Assembly: GCA_013176395.1 (NCBI GenBank)
Contig: JABMLP010000034.1
Span: forward strand, 186,001-250,000
DNA length: 64,000 nucleotides
Direction of reading: 5' to 3'
DNA from: Venturia oleaginea
Lineage: Eukaryota; Ascomycota; Dothideomycetes; Venturiales; Venturiaceae
Shown here: positions 10,232-21,686 of the stretch, in pieces
Position numbering within the stretch: the first letter of the stretch is position 1
Layout of the letters: every line of letters begins with the position of its first letter
Program-made: the position numbers and the translations under genes
The notes under the pieces: model-generated
The model's input: only the letters and a program-made list of their open reading frames with translations
Databases searched by the model: none
Told to the model about the DNA's origin: nothing

Positions 10232-12451
10232 ATGTCATCGGTCTCTCCAATATTCCATTTCCAATCACCAACTTCCTTCGCCGCGCCAACGTCGTCCCGT
10301 TTCTCGCAGGCGCTCCAAGATACTACCGAGGAGGTGATCTTGGAGTCGCTGGGAATCATTCCTTCTTTACCCGATACAATGACCAATCCTCCGCCTAAGA
10401 AGTTGGGTCCTTCCACCGCCAAATCCGCACGCATCGTCCCAGCAATACCCCTCTCATTCCCTCGCCAGCCTCGTAACAAGAAGACTTCTGATGAACCCAA
10501 ACAACCTCTACGAGCAGCCACGCCAGATCCAAGTGTCAAATCGGCAGACTCTCCACGCAACCATGTCATCCAGCATGACTCAAGTGCCTCCCAATCCACT
10601 TCTAGCATTCAGGAACCAATGACCCCAGACTCACTTGCCTCCGCGGTAGTCAATATATCAGTCAATGGGGAAATAGAAGCAGAAAAGGAGGACAGGAACG
10701 GACAGGAACACGAAGGAGCTAGGAATCGTGCTACGGATAATAGCGATGACCCGGCTACCAAGTCTGCCTTTGAGATGGACCAAGTTTATGTGAATGGAAG
10801 TCATGATCTGAAGCATGAGAATTCTGTCAATGGTAACAGAAGCGTGGAAAAGGACCATCTGAGAGCACAATCGCGAGATTTTGCGCCGCTCAAAGTTCCT
10901 GCGAAACTCCCACCACCTTTCTACCCGCAACAATCCACACCAATCTCAGCGAATTCATTTTCGTCGCCGAAACCATACGCGACAGCGGGAGCAGACTTTA
11001 GATTCACCAAGGAGGAGGTTAGGCAGCTACAAGATCATACTGACAGCGCCATGCCCCACGCAGCGCCAATTGATGTGGGCATATATGGTGGTGAAGCTAC
11101 ACCAGCTGAGCTGTCCAATTTTCAAGCCCTACGTGCTGGTGCCACGGTGTATCCACCGTTTCCGGGCTACGCTGGTGGTGAGCTTGCTACAGAATATATT
11201 CACGTTGCATCATGACTAACATACTTCCCTCCTACAGGCCTTCCACATCCCGCCTTGGACCAAGAGTTCAACCCCCAGGCAAACGCTTTTCAATTTGGAG
11301 GCCAGATACAGAACCGCCCGCACTCCCGAGCATCGTATGAACTACAATCACCAACCCATCCAAACCACGCCGGTCACGCCGGTCTCGCGTTGACGCTAGA
11401 CACATCCGGCATCGCCCTCAACAACCAATCCGCAGTTGCGCTTAAAGGATTCTTCGAGTCCCAGTTTGGTAGCTCCAATTTCTCCGACGTGTCTCTCCAA
11501 ATAACCGAGCGTGCCCAATCGGCTAAGCCCGTCATTCTTCAAGCACATCGTATCGTGCTTGCGCGTAGTCCCAAACTCCGCGCGCTAATGATGCTTAATA
11601 CTGACATCGTTCGTATCGACCTAGATGGCAATTACTTGGAGACCAACTCGTTCATCAACGTCCTTCGTTACCTCTACGGCGCAGCTCTGCCAGCTCGAAA
11701 CAGTCTAGCTGGGCAGCCCATGGAACAATGCCTCGCACTGGCAGCTGCTGGCTGGCACTGCGGGCTTTCCGAGGTCACGATTCATGGCTTAGAGTGTGCA
11801 GAAAGCTACATGAACTGGGATAATATCGAGCAAGCTCTCGATTTTGCACTTGAAGGCGGTGTTACACGTGTTTTCCAGTTTAACGAAGCCGAGATTGTGG
11901 CGGAACCATCGTTTGGTGAATTTTCAGGGCAGTTCCTCTACAATATCCTGAAATGGATCTCATTGAATCTGCCAAAAAATCTCCAGTTCATTGCAAACGC
12001 TCCACAGCTTGTAAACAGTCCTCGTCTTCCCGGTATCCTCGAAAGCCGACCATCGGTGGCCAATCCTCGTCTCAGTCGGATCCAATTCGGCGACTTGCCA
12101 TCGGAGGAGAGTAGCTTACCTACCACGCTGCTCTCAAGTATCATGCTCTCCCTCCCGCTCGGTGCACTGAGGCAGCTCCTCCTCCATCCGGCGTTCTGGG
12201 CTCGTGCTCACCATGCAGACATGATACGGGCAGTGATGAAAGAGCGTGAAAGCCGTCGTGAGAGGGCTCTGGACAGCAAGCGATATGTTCCTGGTGCAAC
12301 ACGTTACATGCGCGAAACCATGTACTGGAAGGAAGAGCTCGTCGCCATAGACAGACACGCGCAATCGATTAGCATGAGTCGTGTGTGTCTGAAGAGTGCG
12401 GTCGGGCAGTTTGGAGAGAACGGAGAGAAAGCGGGCAGTGGAGAGGCCTGA
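10232..12451 (+). CDS. BTB/POZ-like domain protein (fungal, function unknown)
   Basis: Two exons, 10232-11177 and 11238-12451, are joined across a 60-nt GT-AG intron that restores GYAGG to LPHPALDQEF; the product is about 719 residues. The first 320 or so residues are disordered (Pro/Ser-rich, with an acidic stretch). A BTB/POZ-like core follows the intron: NFSDVSLQI, then ILQAHRIVLARSPKLRALM, then NVLRYLYGA. A helical C-terminal half contains LLLHPAFWARAHHADMIRAVM. BTB domains mediate protein pairing and often serve as adaptors; the partner here is unknown. The ATG at 10232 (MSSVSP) was preferred over 10085 because the upstream extension lacks protein-like character; ATG 10373 is another option. 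The gene looks intact. Confidence 0.8.
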
Positions 12452-13254
12452 AGATGTTGATATGAACTGGATGTAGGCCATGATTTTGGGAGGTTACGGC
12501 GAATGTAGTGCTTAGATGGTGGGAAAAGTATTTGTTAAAATAGAAAGTGCACATGGTTGGTATCAAGGAAGGAAGGATTTTCTGCGAAGTTATTGGGCTT
12601 TCATGTGTGACTTGTATGGAGTCTTGGGTATAAGTGAAGGGGTTTGAGATACCCGAATGGACTTGAAGTAGTTGCATCCTCCTGATATTTCTGTAGCATC
12701 GGTTTTGGAGTTGATTCATAATTGTAACTACATGATGATATATGATATCGGATTCGGGATTCCAGTACGGAAGTAAGGTTTGTTGGTAATAATGCGCGTA
12801 GACGATGCGAAGGAAGATCCCCATGGGGATAAGAAAGGCCGAAGAGGCTCTCTTCTTACCAATCCCGAACTTGGACCGAAACTTTGAACTACCCAGACGT
12901 GTTTATTCTGCCAGACCGCCCCTGAGATGGGTAAGCGGCCTTCCGCCTTCTCGGTAATGCGGCACGTTCAGCTTATATTTAGCCACCCACCATGCAAGCC
13001 ACGCAGTTTTGGAGTTACGAAATGATTTCCATGATGGGGTCTGGAAAGGTTTGATAGTGGATATAAGGTGGGTATAAGGTGGGCCTGGGGAAGGGGATTT
13101 TTGGTTATGGGGTGGACGTTTCCATCGACGACTCCAGTTGCTCACAGTATCTCGCGGGTTTATCCATTGCTTAGCCGTGTTTGCTGGGGACGTCATTTAC
13201 AGTACTCCTTGCTCGATTCAACGAGATTGACGACTTCATCCTTTCAACATCATA
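12452..13254. other. intergenic region between BTB and MFS genes
   Basis: No gene supported. Minus-strand open stretches at 12369-12824 and 12903-13196 lack recognisable motifs and overlap the ends of flanking genes. Confidence 0.4.
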
Positions 13255-14666
13255 ATGTCTTCTTCCACAGATCACGATTTGGGATTAGCTACGACGAAGA
13301 CGAGCGAGAAGAATGGGGTTGAGGCGACGAGGGTGAGCACGAGGGCTAGTGTGAATAATACTAGTCAGATACCGAATGGAGGTTTGAAGGCCTGGATACA
13401 GGTTGTGGGGAGTTTCTTCTTGTTTTTCAATACTTGGTACGTCAACTTCTATTCTTGGATGATGTGCTCAGCTAATATCCACACCAGGGGCATAATGAAC
13501 ACTTTTGGCGTGTACCAAACCATCTACGAGACATCCTACCTCCGCTCGTCGACGCCATCCTCGATTTCGTGGATAGGAAGTCTTCAGATCTTCTTGCTCA
13601 TGGTCGGTGGCGCTCTCACAGGTCCAATTTATGACGCAGGTCATTTCCGCGCCCTCATTGCTGTAGGATCCTTCCTCATCGTTTTCGGCCATACGATGCT
13701 TAGTCTCTGCACATCCTACTGGCAAATCATTCTCGCTCAAGCCTTCTGCATCGGTTCAGGAACAGGGTGTCTCTTCGTCCCCGCCGTTGGTATCATCTCA
13801 ACCTACTTCCATTCAAAACTAGCCCTCGCTACGGGCATTGCTGCTGCCGGCAGTTCTCTGGGTACGCCATCTCTTCTCACTCCACTCCAAAACTAAGCTG
13901 ACATAGCCCAGGGGGAGTCATCTATCCAATCGTCCTCCACCGCCTTTACAACTCCATCGGATTCGGCTGGTCCGTCCGCGTAATCGCTTTCATAGCCCTC
14001 GCTACCCTCCTAATTCCCAACATCGTAATGAAACCTCGTGTACTTCCTGCCGCCAAGCGCGCCCTCATCGACTGGACTGCCTTCAGATCCGCACCCTTTG
14101 TTGTCTTCACCATGGGCACTTTTGTTGGCTTCATGGGTCTCTTCATGTTCTTCTTCTACATCCAACTCTACGCCATTACCATACAAGTCACGGACGAAAA
14201 CCTTGCTTTTTACCTTCTGTCGATGCTGAATGCGGCCTCCATCTTCGGCCGCATCATCCCCAATTTTATCGCCGATAAAGTCGGTCCTTTGAATATCATC
14301 GTTCCGTGCGCCCTCATGTCCGGAATCCTCGTCTTCACGCTCATTCCCCTTCACAATCTCGGTGGAACTGTCATCGTCACGCTTCTTTACGGATTCTTCT
14401 CGGGCACATTCGTCTCGCTTCCGCCTACGATTATCGTGCAGCACCTCTCACCGAATCGCGGGTTGATAGGAACGAGATTGGGAATGAGTTTTTCGATCGT
14501 GGCTGTGGGGGCGTTGATTGGAAATCCGATTGCTGGAGTTATTTTGGATGCGAGGGGGTTTACGAGTGTGTGGATTTTTGGGGGGACGTTGGTCTTGGCT
14601 GGGACGGGGTTGATGGCCATTTCTAGAGTGCTTTTGAAGGGGTGGAAACCTTTTGTTAAGGTGTAA
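13255..14666 (+). CDS. Major facilitator superfamily transporter, monocarboxylate-transporter type
   Basis: Three exons (13255-13436, 13488-13861, 13912-14666) are joined by 51- and 50-nt GT-AG introns, giving about 436 residues. The N-terminus is hydrophilic. The first membrane helix starts LKAWIQVVGSFFLFF, and the split codon rejoins to WGIMNTFGVYQTIYE, the hallmark of fungal MCT-family proteins. Further helices follow (ISWIGSLQIFLLMVGGALTGP, GTGCLFVPAVGIISTYF). The second half has ASIFGRIIPNFIADKVG, the conserved inter-helix motif with R and D, and the protein ends SRVLLKGWKPFVKV. Such proteins import or export small carboxylates or related solutes across the plasma membrane; the substrate cannot be read from sequence. 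The gene looks intact. Confidence 0.9.
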
Positions 14667-15849
14667 GGCTGACTTTATCCATCGTTCTTGGTCTGGGATC
14701 TGATCGGTTTTGAGCACAAGAGCATGGAGTCTGTGGTGGAATTCTGGGGAGTTGCAATAGAAGGACTGGATAATTATAGTTTCTATTCTTTGCTGGAGCA
14801 AGTTGCAGGCAGCTAGAGTTGGTTCTCGTATCGGAGCTTGGTGCTGATTGGTCTGGAGTATGCGATTTAGATTATGCCGGGAGTAGAAGGCGAAGCTGGC
14901 GGCTACTCAGCAATGCAGCATACCGTTGGTCAAGTCGATTGCAGACCCTTATCGTCTCGATCTTTCTGGATTTTGCAAGGCGCAGTGCGTTTTTCAGATG
15001 CGGCATCGTCAGATAATCGTTCAGCTGTTAAATGGGCTATGCGGGCAAGACTGCATTCTTGCTTCTCTTCTCCCATTCACCTCACATTTCATGTTTGTTT
15101 TTTCGTTTGGTACTCTTAGTTGTTAGTTCGCTTTCGCTCCGGAATGTCTTTCTACGAACTCGAATCCAGGCACGATGCGACCGGGGAAGTGAAAACGCCT
15201 CTGTCTCTTTATCACTCCGAAATGGACTCGGACCTGCATATTAGTAGACGATCTTCTCACCTTCACCTCTACATAGTCCGGAAGGACAATATCATAGCAG
15301 TCTTACAAGAATAGTCTTAGGGATATACAAAAGGCACTAGGACCAGAGACGAATGTTAGGAATACAAGGAAGAAAGCTAGACGCATCAATACGGTCTTTA
15401 GATAACGACGGTTTTCACTTAAGAGTTTTCTTTCTGCCCGCCCTTTCACTGGAACGCTTTTTGGAATAAGGTTTTTTCGAGCCGCTGGTCTGGCTTTGTT
15501 TTGATAGCGGTACTTACCAGACTTTAATTTCTTAGCTAATTTTTCGACGGGATAAAATCTCTGCGTGGGATGGATCTTTTATCTTCCTGTTTACCACGAT
15601 GGGCTGCGAGCAGATGGGACCCGTTCCTGTTGCGTGAGTTTTCGAAGCGCTGATCACCGGTATTGATATAGATTCCGGGTAGCCGGAACATCGATCATAT
15701 CAAGTGCATCAAACTCAAGAACCAACATTTGAAATCCCAAGAAACAAATTGCGCAAGTCCACAGTACCTATTTTCAAGGACAATGGTACTTACTCTCAAC
15801 CTCTTCTCGTAATAAACCCTCATTCGTATCCACTTTCCCAAACCCAAAA
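14667..15849. other. intergenic region
   Basis: About 1.2 kb with several short open stretches (14819-15314) in all frames but no recognisable domain, intron pattern or RNA gene. I see nothing that I can support. Confidence 0.4.
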
Positions 15850-16116
15850 ATGCACAGCGAAACCCTCGTCATAATCGGTTTCTTCGCCCTTCTTGTTATT
15901 GACCCTGTTCTCCTTATAATGACGAAAAAATCGTACGAGGAAAGGGAGCATCGAGAATTCGAGCTGAAGAGGACGAATGTCGAGCTTGAGAATAATAAAA
16001 CCATCTTGGAGACTAACAGGACTTAACTGTCGATTGCGCGGGCCGAGGTTGAGAAGAACAGGATTTTGTTGGTCGCTAAGCAGATGGCTACTGCGAAGTG
16101 GAGCCTGTTTGGGTAG
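15850..16116 (+). pseudogene. small membrane-anchor plus coiled-coil protein with an in-frame stop
   Basis: From ATG 15850 the frame reads a short N-terminus, one hydrophobic segment (VIIGFFALLVIDPVLLIM, residues 6-23) and then a charged, heptad-like helix (KKSYEEREHREFELKRTNVE). It meets TAA at 16024-16026 after 58 residues. The same frame continues with the same helical character (LSIARAEVEKNRILLVAKQM) to TAG at 16114-16116, which would give 88 residues. The stop is one C-to-T change from CAA. It may be a nonsense mutation, a read-through site or a 58-residue protein. No family was recognised, but similar short membrane-anchored helical proteins are common in filamentous fungi. Confidence 0.5.
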
Positions 16117-17636
16117 GAATTGTGGAGGATTGGTTTGGAATGGTAATGAAGGTGAGGGGTTCAGGACGGGGAATGGAGTAGGTTTGGTGTAAAGACAATG
16201 TCGTCATTTAGAATTATCCTCGCTTCTCGGATGAAGATTTCTCTGCTCCAGGATGATGCTTTGTCGTTACTAGGATATGGCAATATCGACCACGATCGGC
16301 TCGCCCGAAGTCTATCGCCATAGAGTTGTAGATAGAGTCGATTGCTACGTCTACCATGGAGGCGGAATGATTGGCTACTGTGTACCATAGTACTGAAGAT
16401 GCGCACCAAGGAAAGCATGAAAACACACCCCAAAGCATCTCCAGTTCTCCACACCACTATGGAGAACGTGGCCCCCTTCCCCGGCTTCTAAAACCCTGCT
16501 ATCAAGATAACATAACACACAGTAACTTCATCAACCCACCCCCTCAGCCCTATGGGGAGCCCGGGTAGAGTCCCCTCGCCTTTCTCGAGAGCTCTTCCGT
16601 CGCGTGCATTTCAGCCTTCTGCCAGCGGCAGGCTAACCAATTCTAGTCTAGTGCTGTACGGAGTATATTCCATTCATTTGTGCTTGTCACGGGCAGGGAT
16701 ATCTCATCGTTCCTGCATTGCTTGGCCGTCAGAATTAGAAAGCGACGGGAAGTAGCGAAATCCTACGTTGGATCTTCTGCCCCAGCATACACCGATTGAA
16801 GAACCTATGATAGTGACCTAGTATCTTCTCATCTAGGTGGTCTGATGGTAGGATTTTGTTTTGAGGAGCCGTGCGCCGAGGTAGACTGTGGAGTGCGCGA
16901 CTGTGGAACAGAGGGCCGGGAACCCGGTTACCCGGATATCCAGGACAGGAGAACCCAAGTATATGTGGGGACGGTGCTCTCCTTTAGCGATTACCCCATT
17001 TTCACATGAAAACGAGACGGCGCAAAAGTGTGGAGAAGAAATCGATGGTCTGATATTCTGCCGGCAGATTCTCTACGATGTACCGCTTCATCTGCGGGCG
17101 AGGAAGATCTGGTAGTTTGCAAGTTTCGTTGGGAGGATTCGCACATGGACTGAAACTGATTTACAATGAGGTACGGCCCAGGTTCGCGGCTCGCCTATGG
17201 ATGCGCAGGCGTCTTATCTACTGTGTTAGCCATTTGAAATCTCGTTGGTTGATTAACGCTGGCAGATTGCTTGCGTAAAAGATATTACCTGGTTGTAGAA
17301 TCGATGTCGGCGTGTCAAAGTGTACACTGTGAATGCAGAGCGGAAAAGAAAAACTGGAAGAATCGTCTTGGCTATTTAGAATTGATGTAATGGTGAATGA
17401 GCGTGTTGTAGTATGCCAAAGAAAAAAATGGTCTGTAATTAAACGCCTTTTACGTGTTCATAAATAATTGCGTAATATGATGACCTGTAATGCTCAAACC
17501 TTGATTTTTCCCTATGCCGTGGTCCCTAAAATTGTCCCTAGCAATATGGCGAGGGCTCGGTAGTGCCGTCTCTGGTGAAGAGTGTTCCCTGCGTCGACGT
17601 CGGTGTCCTGGCTCAGTGGAGCCATTGTGAGATTCA
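16117..17636. other. intergenic region
   Basis: About 1.5 kb. Open stretches at 16371-16755 and 16888-17278 have no motif and poor protein-like composition. I see no supported gene. Confidence 0.4.
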
Positions 17637-19006
17637 TCACACCCACTCTTTCAATCGCTCAGGTGGCGGTTTAGTGTCAAAACTTGGCATCCGTGTGGAT
17701 TGCTGTCTTTGTAGTTGGATCTGCTGCTGCGGTCTTTGATATTGGCGTACTTCCACGCTCTCAACGTGCCATACATCCTTCGGTGGTGGTGTTACGTTGA
17801 TGAGTTCGAGATCTGATATAACAGAGCTCCCGGAATTGTTGATAGTGTACGCATTCCGTGAGCTTGTAATTGAATGACGCATTCGGTCCGTTGCTTGGGA
17901 CAGTGGTTTCCCGCCAGACTGGTGCGGGCCGGAGGTACTAGGAGAGGAGTTCGAAGGGTGATTCTTTTGTAGGAGTGGCCGGAGAGAAGGGAGTGATACG
18001 ACCATTATGGCTGTGCACATTTCTGCCATGCTCCAGACGTCTGATGTCTCAATTAGCCTTGAAGTGTCAGTTTCACAAGTGCACACATACATAGTGGCAA
18101 AAAGGCATTTCTGAGAAGTGCCAAACATCGGCCGATGCTAACAGCAATGGTGATCAGGCCGAGGCCAAAAGTCACGCATAGCGCGACCATTTGTCTTCTC
18201 GACAATGTGAGGGCCGCTATAACCGGGAAGGGAAGGGCAAATACTGGGACGATAGTCAGCAAGAGAAATCAAGCATATGGTGCAAGTGTGGAGTGAGCAT
18301 ACTCAAGATGTCAGAAGATATGTTCAGCGAGAAATTGGTCTTGAAAAGCGTGTAGTCCCAAAGACTGCATTCGTCGTCGCTAGGCTCCCAATTCCGTGAC
18401 GGCCTCGAGCCGCACCAGAAAATGGCCAAAAGCATTGCCGTTATATAGCAGCATATTGTGTAAGCAGTAACTGCGACGCACATTTTCCGTAGTTTTGGCG
18501 ATCCGGCTGGAAATAGATTGGAGTAGAAGGCGAGGATACTGAACTTAGTAAAGTAAGTTGCAGTATGATAACCAAGAACTGTTATAAAGGATAGCTGCAA
18601 ACTGTCAGATAATTATTCTTCCTTGAAAGCTATTGTAGTTCACCTTTTTGACCTCAGGTGTCGGAATATAATGTTTATGCATAGCCCCTAGTGCGTGCTC
18701 CCGCTGGAATATGATCATAACCATGAGAACCACAGCGGCGGCCACGCAGAGACATGTGTCAGACAACGTAGGTGATCGTCGTTGATGGAGTAGTCTGAAC
18801 CACAACCTCACGGTGACAAGGGTATAAGCCTAAAAAGGACCATGACGTTAGACTCCCAAAAAGCAAAACACGAGGCTGAAATCATACGGAAGACAAGAGC
18901 ACCCAATCTGCAATCTGTGATTCTTAGCAAAGTCTTACATCGGATCTCATGCAAAGGGAGAACTCACTGTCACGGCGTCTCCAGTCAAGAATTGATGGAC
19001 TGCCAT
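17637..19006 (-). CDS. Rhodopsin-domain integral membrane protein (fungal, PTH11-related type)
   Basis: Minus-strand exons: 19006-18968 (MAVHQFLTGDAVT), 18829-18644, 18594-18303, 18243 to about 18070, and about 18060-17637. Introns of 138, 49 and 59 nt have GT-AG ends and keep phase. The text is typical of the fungal rhodopsin domain: AYTLVTVRLWFRLLHQRRSP, SDTCLCVAAAVVLM, then LSFITVLGYHTATYFTKFSI, LAFYSNLFP, DILIFALPFPVIAAL, VTFGLGLITIAVSIGR and WSMAEMCTAIMVVSLPSLRP. The C-terminal tail is Gln/Ser-rich, about 120 residues, and likely cytoplasmic. The last junction is unresolved: only a 29-nt intron or a one-base error keeps the frame. The family acts as membrane receptors or sensors, but no ligand is known for this type. 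Confidence 0.8.
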
Positions 19007-20103
19007 ATCGAGATCTGGGTAGGCCGAGAGCGGAATCAGCTGCCGCTGTAGACCAAGCTGGCTCGCATGCAAATGTACAGTCCAATGAGTGCGACTCTCA
19101 GGCCTTGCTGGTAGTCCTGGTTACAAAATCACAAGCGCGGTGCTGGGTGTAGTCACTTTGTAAGAGTGTAGGGAAAGTGCAGGTACCATTGTGGAGTGGA
19201 CCACGGCAGGGAAAGAGGGCTTGAGCGGTCGCACTCGCACTGCAGGGGGAGCCTGGAAGGGGTTGCGGATCGATAGAGGCCAAAGCTGGAGTCCACATTG
19301 CGTTTTCCAGCACGTCGCGGGCGAATATGATTGCGGACTGCCGGGTTACAAGGAGCACACATATTAAGTGAAAGGGGACTTGGAGACTCTCATTGGACTG
19401 CGATATTAACCTGGTTCGTACCATTATGCATGACTGCTAGAAAAGCATGTTTTAAATACTTTAGGAAGACTGGTGCAAAACAATCTATTCTTTGTAGCTG
19501 CTCGTCGCCAATCAGTAACAAAGCGAAATAGAACAGCTATGAGGAGATTTGTCGACAAAGAGGATGGAGTGGAAATGTCACCAAGGCATCAACCTGAAAT
19601 TAAATATGAGCATTGGACAGTCTCGTTACTGCGACCGACGGGATCCGCGGCACGTAACGATGTCCTCCATCATCGCATCGGCCCAGCGAAAGACGGGCAT
19701 CGAACCGCTTTGACTCTGGACATGAAGAAACAGAGGTTCAAGGTTGAGGAACAGTAGTTTCGGTGATGCTGCAATTATACTGCAACCGACGCTGCAACCG
19801 ATGCTGCAACCGCCGACTGTAGAGGTTCTGTATCTTCTGGACAGATGCGGGCTAGAGATTGCCAGCAGTAGTGTAGTCGGAGATGCTGGGGGTTTGTAGT
19901 CGAGGGTGTGTTGATGGAGGACGGAAAAGAGGGAGAGTCATGTACGATAAGATTCCGTGAGCCTAGGTTACTTGACGTGTGTCAGACAAAACTTAGTCAG
20001 CGCTGCCCGCGAGTCAAGCGGCATCAATTCTTCTTGTTGGCGTCGAAGCACTCATTGTAACAACACATCACCCTCCAATCCGCCTCTTCATGCACAGACA
20101 GAC
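19007..20103. other. intergenic region with a short gctgcaacc repeat
   Basis: No supported gene. Near 19784-19812 the unit gctgcaaccga/c recurs three times. The region is upstream of both the rhodopsin-type gene and Arp6, so it holds both promoters. Confidence 0.4.
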
Positions 20104-21686
20104 ATGCCTCGACAGTCGCAGACTGCCGATGCCACCGGCATCAAAGGAACAACTTTGGTCATTGATAATGGAGGATACACCATGAAAGCAGGATTCGTCA
20201 CTACAGCCACACCGAATCTGCACCACTGTCACATTATTCCAAATTGTGTAGCTAGGGACAGCGATAAGAAAGTCTGGATCGCATCCGAGCTCGAGAAATG
20301 CAAGGATTTCCGAGAGATGACCTTTCGTCGCCCTGTCGATAAGGGCTTTTTGGTCAACTGGGAGGTTGAAAAGGCCATTTGGAATGAGTCGTTCTTTAAC
20401 CCAGGTTCAGATCTCAAGGTAACACGAGCCTCTGTCTTTACATGTTAGCGATGAAGCTCATTTTGGACCAGTGTGACCCTCACGAGACCAACATACTGCT
20501 AACCGAAGCTCCCAATTGTCCTCAGACGCTGCAAACCAACTGTGATCAAATCATCTTCGAAGAGTTTGAGTTCGCTTCCTACAGTCGATGTCTCGGTCTG
20601 TGAGTTCCGCTTTTAGCAGATAATACGCCGTGCTAAGAACACATTGGCTGCGTATGCCACACTTTGCTCGCTAACTTCATCATAGGACCTGCTCTTAATG
20701 CCTACAACAATGTGCATGCTCTATTCAATGATGGGAATCGCGTCCAGGATACGCACCAGCCAGCTGAGTGTCTTCTGGTCATTGATTCCGGATACTCTCA
20801 TACGACTGTCACGCCTCTGGTCCATGGACGTCCTGTTCAGCAAGCAATTCGACGGTCGGATATTGGGGGCAAATTTCTTACAAATTATCTCAAAGAGCAG
20901 TTGTCAATTCGCGCTTTCTATGCCATGGACGAAACATACGTGGTCAACGAACTCAAAGAAAGCGCGAGTTTTGTGAGCGAGCAGTTCAATTGGGACCTGG
21001 ATGCGTCCTGGAAAGGTGGGAAACGTGATCGACGTGAGGTCGATACAAGCATTGTTGTAGACTATGTATTACCAGACTACGAGAATCTCCAACACGGGAT
21101 CATCAGATCCCACGATCCGTCAGCAGAGAAGAGAGGAAGTGCTCCATTGGGACAGCCCTCTCGAGAAAAGGTTGTTACGCTTGGCAACGAGAGGTTCGCC
21201 ATTCCTGAGTTGCTATTCAATCCCGGAGACGTCGGTATGAAAGAGGCGGGGCTACCAGCAATGGTAATGGAGAGCATAGAGGCATTGCCGGAAGGGTTGA
21301 GGCCTGCCATGCTTGTCAATATGGTCTTGGTCGGCGGCAATGTGAACATTCCCGGATTACAGAAGAGACTGTACGTGTACGAAGTCAATCTCGTATCTGG
21401 TATGCTAATGGAACATAGGGAGACCGAGATCCGACAACGCGCGCCATCTGAATGTAACATATCATTGGCCTGCCCTCAGGAGTGAGTTTTGTTCGTCTGC
21501 GATACGAACGATGAAATCTACTGATTGTCTCACAGTCCGATCAAACAGACGTGGCTTGGTGGAGCTGCGATTGCAAGTCATCACGAGTCGCTCAAAAAAC
21601 TAGTAGTCACGCGAGCAGATTACCTGGAGCATGGGCCAAATTGGTTGATCCGGAAGTTTGGAAGTGCGGGAAATTCAGGTCGCTAG
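20104..21686 (+). CDS. arp6: Actin-related protein 6 (SWR1/SRCAP chromatin-remodelling complex subunit)
   Basis: Five exons (20104-20418, 20457-20595, 20686-21370, 21419-21481, 21536-21686) give 450 residues, close to the usual Arp6 length. Introns are 38, 90, 48 and 54 nt. Actin-fold landmarks: TTLVIDNGGYTMKAGF (phosphate loop 1, about residue 16), CHIIPNCVARD, TLQTNCDQIIFEEFEFAS, the Arp6-type GPALNAYNNVHALF, VIDSGYSHTTVTPL (phosphate loop 2), MVLVGGNVNIPGL, and the C-terminal WLGGAAIASHHESL and HGPNWLIRKFG. Arp6 is a nuclear subunit of the SWR1 complex that deposits histone H2A.Z. The first intron uses an AAG acceptor, chosen because the TAG acceptor eight bases earlier breaks the frame. 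The second donor is GTCTGT. The gene looks intact. Confidence 0.9.

Noticed and set aside
13468..14444. Minus-strand open frames under the MFS gene
   Set aside because: Antisense shadows of the transporter exons.
16888..17278. Plus-strand frames as a gene
   Set aside because: No motif, no intron logic and no continuation in neighbouring frames.
19778..19815. Possible CRISPR-like or regulatory array at the gctgcaacc repeat
   Set aside because: Only three short contiguous units with no spacers, in a fungal genome.
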